A stretch of 7,084 bases of DNA from Candidatus Zixiibacteriota bacterium (GTDB taxonomy: Bacteria; Zixibacteria; MSB-5A5; JAABVY01; JAHJOQ01). The DNA is taken from positions 1-7,084 of the forward strand of contig DAOVLC010000074.1 of assembly GCA_030631455.1 (NCBI GenBank). The letters are read 5' to 3'. Shown here in pieces: positions 1 through 6,600 of this stretch (positions within the stretch are counted from its first letter, which is position 1; the number at the start of each line of letters is the position of its first letter). Below the pieces are notes generated by a model. That model made no database searches, was not told where the DNA came from, and was given only the letters and a program-made list of their open reading frames with translations. The translations under genes and the position numbers were made by a program.

Positions 1-33
1 CAGGCCTGCGATTTCTCCCGGGCCAAGTAACAT
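1..33 (-). CDS. Possible N-terminal fragment of a divergent minus-strand gene
   Basis: On the minus strand an ATG at 33 opens a frame that runs off the left edge and reads MLLGPGEIAGL. Upstream of it, in minus-strand order, is AAAGGTG five bases before the ATG, a fair Shine-Dalgarno match. Further upstream is TATGAT (59-54), one base from the -10 consensus, with only a weak -35 (TTCAAT, 82-77) at 17 bases. A divergent gene here would suit the otherwise non-coding 1-189. Eleven residues are too few to name a family; the hydrophobic Gly-Pro start could belong to a small membrane protein, but that is a guess. The alternative is a plus-strand gene tail ending at the TAA at 28-30. Confidence 0.27.
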   Translation of the reverse strand, partial: MLLGPGEIAGL

Positions 34-71
34 TATCGCACCTTTGAGAGACAATCATATCCCATTTTCTC

Positions 72-100
72 TTGACATTGAAGTGACTATACGCTAAATT
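72..100 (+). promoter_or_regulatory. Sigma70-like promoter for the 190-1119 gene
   Basis: TTGACA (72-77) is a perfect -35 hexamer. After exactly 17 bases comes TAAATT (95-100), matching four of six -10 positions. Transcription would start near 107 and leave a leader of about 80 bases. That leader contains a short hairpin, GCGCA (153-157) with TGCGC (162-166), just ahead of the ribosome binding site TGAGGT (178-183). Position and spacing fit the downstream gene; the weak -10 keeps this tentative. Confidence 0.45.
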
Positions 101-189
101 ACTAATACAGTCAGTTTTTGCAGCGGTTTGTTTGACAGCATGACATCGAGTAGCGCAATGGTGCGCAACTACCGCAGTGAGGTAAGATC

Positions 190-1119
190 ATGAGAAGCTA
201 TTGGTTTGCACGTAGATGGGGCTGGATATCAGTAATTCTGCTTGCCGTTGCGGTCGCAACTCCATGTCAAGCTGATGACATCGGCGTTCGCGACACCTGT
301 AGATTCACATCAGGGACATGGATCATTTCCGGCGATCAAGAATCTGTGTTCTCAGTTGAATTGTGGGGATGGAACGATGATACTCTCATCATTGGAGCCA
401 ACCTACCGTTCAAAGTGAGCTTCGATACAACCGGATTCGATCCCGTCGAATGGAATGTGCATATGGATTCGGTTGAATACAACCCAAACTTGTACCTCCA
501 TTTCTGGGTTTCCACTGCGGACTCCTTCATTGTTGTGGACACATTTATCTATGAGCCGAATCTGGGAAACGAAGTCCAGATGTATCGAAGGAGTCTTCTT
601 GATTGCGACCGTCAACGTTCGGATGACTGCTTCGGCTACAACGGGTTCAACCTGGGAATTTACAACATGTTTCCCGTCGATCCCATCTTTGAGCCAGGTG
701 TCTCGACAAAGATTGGCGACCTCTATCTGAGGATAACTGACCCGGGCAGACTTCCCGATTCGTTTCACATTGAGATCGATTCGATGCTCTTTCCACCTGC
801 AGGGACCTTTAAATATTCGCCGATGTTCTCGCCTGAAGGCGGTCACGCACCCGATTTCACCAAGTCAGTGATAACCGTTATTCAGGTACCGTTCGCTTGT
901 GGTGACGTCGATGACGCCGGTGGAGTAGTTATCGACGACGCGATCTATCTCATAAACTTCATATTCTCAGGCGGCCCTCCGCCCGGTCTGTATGGATCGG
1001 GCGATGTGGACTGTAGCGGTGGAGTAGATATCGATGACGTGGTCTGGCTCATTGTGTACATCTTCTCGGGCGGCAACGCCCCGTGCGACATCGACGGCGA
1101 TGGCGAGCCGGATTGTTGA
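190..1119 (+). CDS. Secreted protein with C-terminal dockerin-like calcium-binding repeats
   Basis: The product is a 309-residue exported protein. The ATG at 190 follows TGAGGT (178-183) with a 6-base spacer. Residues 1-28 form a signal peptide: Arg8-Arg9, a hydrophobic core (ISVILLAVAVA), and likely cleavage after CQA28. Residues 29 to about 235 are rich in Trp, Phe, Tyr and Asp and look like beta-sandwich sequence. They may be a cohesin-like or Ig-like fold, but I cannot assign a family. Residues 237-298 hold two dockerin-like loops, CGDVDDAGGVVIDDAIYLI from Cys237 and GDVDCSGGVDIDDVVWLI from Gly271. Each is followed by a helix and FSGG. A terminal Asp-rich CDIDGDGEPDC (299-309) may be a further calcium loop. 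Cys237, Cys275, Cys299 and Cys309 could form disulfides. Dockerins are known as Ca2+-dependent docking modules; whether this type binds a cohesin is unknown. It appears monocistronic. Confidence 0.85.
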   Translation: MRSYWFARRWGWISVILLAVAVATPCQADDIGVRDTCRFTSGTWIISGDQESVFSVELWGWNDDTLIIGANLPFKVSFDTTGFDPVEWNVHMDSVEYNPNLYLHFWVSTADSFIVVDTFIYEPNLGNEVQMYRRSLLDCDRQRSDDCFGYNGFNLGIYNMFPVDPIFEPGVSTKIGDLYLRITDPGRLPDSFHIEIDSMLFPPAGTFKYSPMFSPEGGHAPDFTKSVITVIQVPFACGDVDDAGGVVIDDAIYLINFIFSGGPPPGLYGSGDVDCSGGVDIDDVVWLIVYIFSGGNAPCDIDGDGEPDC

Positions 1120-1512
1120 GGCGAGGATTCTATACACAGATCGCAGTGGGAATGCTAATCGATGTTGAACGGGTTGATCGTGTCTGCACTCGGGCTGATG
1201 ATAGGTATTACCTGAGCGTCTGTCGACTGCGGCATTTCTTGTGGGGGCTTGAAGCCTGCAGAGATGACTGTTGAACCTCTCTTATCTGCGTCTTCAGTTC
1301 TTCAATCCGTGCGACATACCCTTCGATACGTCGCCTTCTGATCTTGATGGAAGTGCGGACTATCAAGCCAAGTGTGACTACTGCTGAACACAGTGTACGC
1401 GTGGATTATTCTACTGGTCAAAACTCGAAGTATCTAATAGATTTAGAAGAGAAATGTCCAGGAGCATATAACGTGCATACTCACGTTTGTGCGGTACATA
1501 GGAGGTCAGAAG
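1120..1512. other. Intergenic stretch with a possible decayed minus-strand frame
   Basis: No convincing intact gene lies in these 393 bases. On the minus strand, one frame is open from 1405 down to a TAA at 1208-1210. It reads like protein: a hydrophobic run (VVTLGLIV), a basic patch (KIRRRR), then a heptad-like segment (IEGYVARIEELKTQIREVQQ). An in-frame TAA at 1408-1406 blocks upstream extension. The frame has no ATG or GTG and no ribosome binding site, so I treat it as a possible gene remnant. I see no strong terminator after the gene ending at 1119 and no clear promoter for the gene at 1513. The last bases, AGGAGGT (1500-1506), are that gene's ribosome binding site. Confidence 0.35.
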
Positions 1513-2184
1513 ATGCGAGTGAAGGCAATAATCATCCTGGTTGCATGCAGTCTGATTACTATGCTGCTACTCGATGGGTGCATATATCTGGTCAGATGCC
1601 CGAGGGAGATTACGCTGGGTGAAGAGGCGATGTACGAAGTCTACTATGTATCTACACCGAAGCAGCGCAGGGAACTGAAAAAACTGAATAGTCAGGAGGA
1701 AGTGGATCGGTTTCTGGAAGCCTTCTGGAATAAACTCGATCCGACACCGGATACTCCGGAGAATGAACTGAGGAACGAATACTACAAGAGATACTATTAC
1801 TCCAACGCGAATTTCGGTGAGGGTAAAACGACTGGCTGGCGCACCGACAGGGGAAGAGTGTTCATAATCTATGGGCCACCTGATGAGATTGCCCCGGAGT
1901 ATCTTCTTCAACAGGGAGGCAATACGCATCGCACCTGGTCGCTCGAAGTCTGGATGTACGACAGACCTGCAGGCAGAAGCAAGATCACAAGTAGTTTCCA
2001 ATATCTCAACCTGCATGGTCAGACATTCATTTTCGCAGATACAGATGGATTGGGTGGATACACTCAGATATATTCCACTGAAGAGGGCGAGCTCGATGAT
2101 TCGCACTATCTCGGCAATTTAGAGAGTGAGGGCTTCAGAGTAAAGGTCGTGGAAGATTACAGTGACCACTTCTTCGGTCGCTAG
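1513..2184 (+). CDS. GWxTD domain-containing lipoprotein
   Basis: This is a 223-residue predicted lipoprotein. AGGAGGT (1500-1506) lies six bases before the ATG at 1513, which fixes the start; an in-frame GTG at 1489 would put that ribosome binding site inside the gene. Residues 1-22 are a signal sequence (MRVKAIIILVACSLITMLLL) ending in a lipobox-like LLDGC, with Cys23 as the likely lipid-modified residue. Asp at -2 is unusual. Residues 48-82 include FLEAFWNKLDPTPDTPENE, followed by a Tyr-rich NEYYKRYYYSNANF. The hallmark GWRTD is at 108-112 and runs into RGRVFIIYGPPDEI (113-126). This combination is the GWxTD domain, known from Acidobacteria, Zixibacteria and relatives and without an established function. 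The C-terminal 90 residues include WSLEVWMYD and FIFADTDG and look beta-rich. Many family members are longer, so this is a compact, single-domain form. It is likely to sit in the cell envelope. Confidence 0.87.
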   Translation: MRVKAIIILVACSLITMLLLDGCIYLVRCPREITLGEEAMYEVYYVSTPKQRRELKKLNSQEEVDRFLEAFWNKLDPTPDTPENELRNEYYKRYYYSNANFGEGKTTGWRTDRGRVFIIYGPPDEIAPEYLLQQGGNTHRTWSLEVWMYDRPAGRSKITSSFQYLNLHGQTFIFADTDGLGGYTQIYSTEEGELDDSHYLGNLESEGFRVKVVEDYSDHFFGR

Positions 2185-2266
2185 CAATATTAGTGTTGAT
2201 CGGGATTCTTGTTCCTTGCCAACGATCATAACTCACGCACTCATTGGCGGCGCGGCTGTCGGAGTT

Positions 2267-2397
2267 GAGTAGGTCGAAACCCTCGCCTGCCCTGAGTTTT
2301 CGAAGGGTGGTTTCGACAATCTTGTATTTCACACTTCGCATGAATTGTCGAAAGTGCCCTTCGTGGGCTCAGGGTAAACAAGACTTTCGACCTGCTC
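2267..2397. repeat. 131-base nested palindrome, REP-like
   Basis: Three nested sets of arms share one centre at 2332. The outer arms are GAGTAGGTCGAAA (2267-2279) and TTTCGACCTGCTC (2385-2397), matching at 12 of 13. The middle arms are CCCTGAG (2290-2296) with CTCAGGG (2368-2374), and CGAAGGG (2301-2307) with CCCTTCG (2357-2363). The inner arms are TTTCGACAAT (2311-2320) and ATTGTCGAAA (2344-2353), a perfect match. The loop is 23 bases (2321-2343). In plus-strand RNA most remaining mismatches become G.U pairs. The arms resemble the CCCTTCGACAAGCTCAGGG-type extragenic repeat that I recall from many bacterial genomes. That link is from memory, not a search. Confidence 0.8.
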
Positions 2398-2456
2398 TTT
2401 TCTTTGTCTGCCTCTCACGGGATCAGGGTCGGACAGGTTTCGATGAAGTGGACTAA

Positions 2457-2495
2457 CTCACAGCGAGCCCTTTGAAGCTCAGGACAGGCTGTGAG
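2457..2495. repeat. Second, smaller REP-like hairpin
   Basis: CTCACAGC (2457-2464) and GCTGTGAG (2488-2495) are perfect 8-base inverted arms around a 23-base loop. The loop and right arm contain CCCTTTGAAGCTCAGG (2468-2483) followed by ACAGGCT. This reads as a degraded copy of the same CCCTTCGA...CTCAGG core as the larger palindrome 60 bases to the left. No run of T follows on either strand, so it is probably not an intrinsic terminator. It is more likely a partner or relic of the same repeat family. Confidence 0.5.
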
Positions 2496-2538
2496 GCACC
2501 GGCTGTTACGGGATGGCGGTTATGTCGATACTGGATTC

Positions 2539-3273
2539 TCAGATTGCGCGATGCAAAGGCGCTGTCCCCCAGATACAGACGAATTCTATGATTCCCTGTA
2601 CTGGTCCGGCTTTCAGATCGTCCTCTAAGCAGCGCAGACCTTCCACGAATTCATCCTCTGAAATCAGGTGCAGACAGGAGTAGGCTTTTTCTTTGTACGA
2701 AGACGGGTCATCGATCTGAATAGGCGCACTTATCTCGTGCTCCTCGATGTCAACAAAGCCTTCAGAACCCATTTGCTCGCTAAGCTTGGAGATTTCGGGG
2801 TATCGCACGAGATCGGCCAGAGCGGTTCCCGGCCAGTAGTGCGTAAGGGGCTTGCGGTCTCTAATGATTCTCGGAGTGTCTGTGACAGTGCAAATCATAC
2901 CGCCCGGTTTAAGGTAGCCCATTGCTTCACCGAAGTAATCTGCAGTCTCGATTACGTGATGAATGACATTCACTGAGAAGATAAGATCAAAGACACTATC
3001 CTCGAACGGGAACTTCTCGGCGGTTCCCTCGGCAAACCGGATATTCTCATGTGCAGGCGCATGTTGCAGCATTTTGGCAGATGGATCGACTCCCCAGCCG
3101 AGGCACTTCACGGAATCGACCAACTCAACAAGATAGTCCCCCGTGCCACACCCGACCTCCAGCACTCTGGAATCAGGAGTGCCAGACCAGTGAGTCCGCA
3201 ACTCATCGAGTACAATCGGGCTTAGACCACGCGTACGAGCGTATACATCTGCCAGTTTATCGTAGTCCATCAT
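2539..3273 (-). CDS. Class I SAM-dependent methyltransferase
   Basis: This cytoplasmic enzyme transfers a methyl group from S-adenosylmethionine to an unknown acceptor. Numbered from the ATG at 3273 (244 residues), SAM-binding motif I is VLEVGCGTGDY (37-47). The acidic residue after strand 2 is in GVDPSAKML (Asp63). EGTAEKFPFEDSVFD (82-96) leads into the motif II/III region LIFSVNVIHHV, and YLKPGGMI (120-127) is the usual strand-5 segment. This pattern is the Methyltransf_11 type; 244 residues is a normal length. The C-terminal half (HYWPGTALADLVRYPEIS) probably forms the substrate cap. The frame extends upstream to an ATG at 3369, but those residues have no family resemblance, so I chose the tandem MetMet at 3273/3270. 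The minus-strand sequence just ahead has GGGA, a weak ribosome binding site. TATATT (3312-3307) could be its -10 element. No neighbour suggests a pathway. Confidence 0.88.
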   Translation of the reverse strand: MMDYDKLADVYARTRGLSPIVLDELRTHWSGTPDSRVLEVGCGTGDYLVELVDSVKCLGWGVDPSAKMLQHAPAHENIRFAEGTAEKFPFEDSVFDLIFSVNVIHHVIETADYFGEAMGYLKPGGMICTVTDTPRIIRDRKPLTHYWPGTALADLVRYPEISKLSEQMGSEGFVDIEEHEISAPIQIDDPSSYKEKAYSCLHLISEDEFVEGLRCLEDDLKAGPVQGIIEFVCIWGTAPLHRAI

Positions 3274-3659
3274 ACTATCCCATGCTGTTTCATGCCTATG
3301 AATCATAATATAGTGTAATTCCAAGCGCAACACAGAAACTGAGACGATGAAGAATGCGGCTGCCGACATGGCGCCTAACCGAAAAACAAGGACGCTTAGG
3401 GTCTTGACAATCTGCGTCTATTTCTTATATTTACACTTGTGTATCGAGGCTTCGCGTCGATAATATAGAGTATATAGGCGCGATTAGTCATGCGAAGTTG
3501 TAATTGAGTTTGAGTTCCGCCGGCGGTGGCTGACGGCTGCATGAAACGCCGAACCGAATGAGGTCTCAGTGCGTATGGCCCGTCATTTTGCTGGTTTACG
3601 GCCATCGCGTCGTTGGTGATCGGGTGAAGTGGTCGATGCACAAGAAGGAGATTTCATAG
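3274..3659. other. Divergent intergenic spacer with a long leader for the 3660 gene
   Basis: These 386 bases separate the minus-strand methyltransferase from the plus-strand beta-helix gene, so both upstream regions lie here. The right-hand side carries a strong promoter candidate (3404-3431), which implies a leader of about 220 bases. Within the leader are inverted CTTCGC (3450-3455) and GCGAAG (3492-3497) and a perfect palindrome CCGCCGGCGG (3517-3526). I recognise no riboswitch or T-box class. A frame from the ATG at 3558 encodes 33 residues and stops at 3657-3659, but it has no ribosome binding site. Weak inverted CCTAA/TTAGG (3374-3378, 3396-3400) lies upstream of the promoter and has no U-tract. 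Confidence 0.5.
3404..3431 (+). promoter_or_regulatory. Sigma70-like promoter for the 3660 gene
   Basis: TTGACA (3404-3409) is a perfect -35 hexamer. TATATT (3426-3431), with a 16-base spacer, matches five of six -10 positions. It lies in AT-rich sequence and points toward the beta-helix gene, with an expected start near 3438. It is the best promoter match in the window. The distance to the ATG is long, about 220 bases, so a second promoter nearer the gene cannot be excluded. Confidence 0.5.
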
Positions 3660-6600
3660 ATGACAAGAGCGATACTGATTAGCTTGGCAGTTTTCGTTTT
3701 GCTGCCCGGGTTGGGCATTGCTGAGACAATTAGAGTGCCGTCAGATCGGGGAGCCGTTCAGACTGCAATCGACGCCGCTTCGGATTTCGATACCGTGCTC
3801 GTCTCGCCGGGGATATACGCCGAGAACATCGATTTCAGCGGCAAGGCGATCGTACTCCTGTCGACACACGGACGCGATGCCACATTTATCGATGCGGCCG
3901 ATCCGAATATGACAATAGTGAGATTTGTCTCTGGCGAGGACACGACCAGCGTGATCGATGGCTTCACGATTCGCCACACGACGGACGCTCTCGGCATCTA
4001 CTGTTTCGGATCCCATCCTATAATACGGAACTGCGATATCAGTTTCTGCTTTCACACGGGAGACGGCGCAGGGATATATTGCACCTCGTCGAGTGCAAAG
4101 ATTCGACGCAATCGCATACACGATAATCACGGTACCCTGACCGGTGGGGCGATTGTCGTAACCGGTATCCATGCAGGCATCCTTGAGATATTCGGCAATG
4201 AGATGTACTACAATTCGAGTGCAAATGGTCCCGGCATAGGTTGTGGAGTAACCAGTCGCAACGTTTCCATTGAGCGTAATCTCATCTGGGGGAACGTCGG
4301 CACCGGTAGCCTTGCCGGGGGAATATATGTTTCAGGTCAGAGTTTTAGCGTCGTAAACAACACGGTCGTCGCCAACACAAAAGGAATCATGGTGTATCAA
4401 GGGGCCGGCGACATAAGAAATAACATCGTTGCGATAAACGTCGGGGAAGGACTTGACCCCGGCAGCGTTTCATTCGATTACAATGATGTCTGGGGCAATG
4501 GCAGCCTTAATGATCCGGGTGTCAACGGCATTTCCTTGGATCCGCTGTTTATAGACTCGGTTAATCATGTCTATGCGCTGGCGTCGGAGTCACCGTGCAT
4601 TGACGCGGGCGATCCCGATCCGCAGTACAACGAACTGGATGGCACCAGAAACGACATCGGAGCATTCCCGTTTGTTCTCGGTGGTCCATTGCCCGTTTAT
4701 ATCAACTACGGACCGTTCGCTGTCGGAAACATCATTTACATTGGGACTCCGCAAGTCTTCTGGTCGTACTACGACGGCGCTCCGACCGTTCAGGAACAAT
4801 ACGAATTAGAGGTGGGAACTGACAGCGTGTGGGATGTTGCCGAGATGTGGGCCACCGGAGCGGTTTCGTCTTCCGATACGAGTGTAACCTACGTGGGATT
4901 GCCGCTGTCCGATCATCAGACTTACTATGTCAGAATCCGACTGCACAATGGTGACCACTGGGGTGATTGGCGGCAGAGTGATTTCTTCACTCACTTCTCA
5001 TCCCTGATAGAGGTGCCGGGAGATTTTCCGACCATTCAGGCAGGCATCGATGCGACGATTGACGATGACACTGTCCTCGTCGCCGAGGGGCATTACTACG
5101 AACAGATCAATCTGTCAGGGAAGTCGATACTGATTGCGAGTTATCTTCTGCTGGATGGTGACAGTACCCATATCCTCGCCACGGTCATCAATGGTGATAC
5201 GATGATGGTAGGCGCTTCGGAGAACGGGAGCGTTGTCTCGGCAGACACCGACGCCCCAGAGCCTGTGACTGTCAGGTTGTTAGGCTTCACCATTGAAAGC
5301 AATACGACCCAGAGTGCAATTGGTATATACGACGATTCATATGATGTAACGATCAGCAGCTGCTGGATCAGTGAAAATGACGGTATATCCTATCTTCACG
5401 ACGGCAGCCTCTTGTCGTTCGACTTGTGTACGATTCAGGATAACCTCGGATCGATTCTCTCGACTGAGACATCAGAAGGGTATGAGTTCAGGAGTTGCAC
5501 GATGTCCGGAGCGACCATAGAACCACTGTGTGCCTGTTCAATAAGCAACTCCACGCTTTATGACTGCTCGATCGAATGGAGTCTGAGCACGCCCGGGCGT
5601 GTGATCTTCAACAGTGCGCTTTCCGGTTGTGTCGTTTATCTGACAGCCAATGCATCGGCCGATATCGACAGCTCGGTTTTCCTGAACACCGACTTCGCCA
5701 TATTGGGTTCGTCCGCTGACATGAGCAACAGCCTGATTGACGGACACACGATTCTCTCGGGTGACGCTCCCGCATTGACTGCTGTCGGCTGCACCTTTAT
5801 CGGCGACTTTGACTTTCAGGCTTCGGGTGACCTGGATCTTCTGAACTGCATTGTGCGCCCAGATGGCGGAAACGCCGTGACAGGCTCAGGTGGAAGCAGT
5901 GTTATGAGTGCGTCGTGCTGCGATATCTACGGCTTTGACGGCAGTTGGATCGAGGGCGATTTCCAACAGATAGACACGAGCGACGTCTTTTTCCTCGATC
6001 CATACTTCTGTGATGAGGATTCCGACAATTACTACCTGTACGAGATATCACCATGTTTGCCTGAGAGCAACGGTTGCGAGATTCAAATAGGCGCCTACGG
6101 TTTCGGCTGTGAGGTTGGCGAACCGAGCGCCGAGGACATAAGCTTCGGGGATGAGAGTACGAATAACATCGTCGAGAACATACCGACGATCTATTGGTCG
6201 TACCATGACATCCTTTACCCGATTCAGGTGCAGTTCGAAATCGCCATCGGTACCGACGATGACTGGGAATACGCTGAGATGTGGAATCCACCGCCGTATG
6301 TCACACCTGACACGTCAATTGTCTATGCGGGGGGCGAACTCGACGACGGCTCAACTTACTGGCTCCGCATAAGAGTGTACAATTCCCTGGTTTGGTCAGA
6401 TTGGTCAGAGCTGTCTTTCAGGATGAACACTGTTTCGACGGTGCCATCTCTGGTCTCTCCGTTAGATGATGCGCTGGTGGGAATCTTGACACCTGATCTG
6501 ACGATAGTCAATTCGTCTGACCCGGAGAATGACAGTCTCTCCTATATTTTCGAGGTGTCGATTGATAGCTTTACATCAACAGCATGGGGCATCGCAGTGG

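Larger units (their letters stand above)
2185..2538. other. Intergenic region between convergent genes, occupied by REP-like hairpins
   Basis: This 354-base gap separates the GWxTD lipoprotein from the end of the minus-strand methyltransferase gene. I find no credible gene in it. Short open frames exist on both strands, but they run through the palindrome and read as low-quality, Arg/Ser-rich sequence. The region is filled by the nested palindrome at 2267-2397 and a second hairpin at 2457-2495. GGACAGG also occurs as a direct repeat at 2431-2437 and 2482-2488. A gap between convergent genes is a typical place for such extragenic repeats. No U-tract follows either hairpin, so neither looks like a classical intrinsic terminator. 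Confidence 0.6.

Noticed and set aside
132..137. Second TTGACA as a promoter for the 190 gene
   Set aside because: No -10-like hexamer occurs 15-19 bases downstream, and the element would leave almost no room before the ribosome binding site.
403..846. 147-codon minus-strand frame inside the first secreted protein
   Set aside because: It lies antisense to a gene with a clear signal peptide and dockerin, and its translation shows no recognisable domain.
1489..1512. GTG start for the GWxTD lipoprotein at 1489
   Set aside because: AGGAGGT at 1500-1506 is ideally spaced for the ATG at 1513 and would be inside the gene if 1489 were used; the signal peptide also begins properly at 1513.
1567..2106. 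179-codon minus-strand frame opposite the GWxTD gene
   Set aside because: The plus strand has the GWxTD motif, a lipobox and an ideal ribosome binding site; the antisense frame has none of these and is a shadow.
2267..2495. CRISPR array or insertion sequence in the repeat-rich gap
   Set aside because: The repeats are inverted and not regularly spaced direct repeats, there are no spacers, and there is no transposase or target-site duplication.
3274..3369. Upstream extension of the methyltransferase to an ATG at 3369, adding 32 residues
   Set aside because: The added residues have no methyltransferase similarity, a -10-like TATATT lies inside the extension, and family members usually begin close to the DYDKLADVYARTRG segment.
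3374..3400. Inverted CCTAA/TTAGG as a transcription terminator
   Set aside because: The stem is only five bases with a 17-base loop and no U-tract, and it lies upstream of both flanking genes, where no terminator is expected.
3558..3659. 33-codon frame ending directly before the beta-helix gene, considered as a leader peptide
   Set aside because: There is no ribosome binding site before its ATG and no attenuator-like hairpin or codon run; it is probably chance, although its stop codon helps fix the downstream start.
3741..4172. Minus-strand frames inside the first beta-helix
   Set aside because: They are shadows of the continuous plus-strand frame, with no start signals or domain features.
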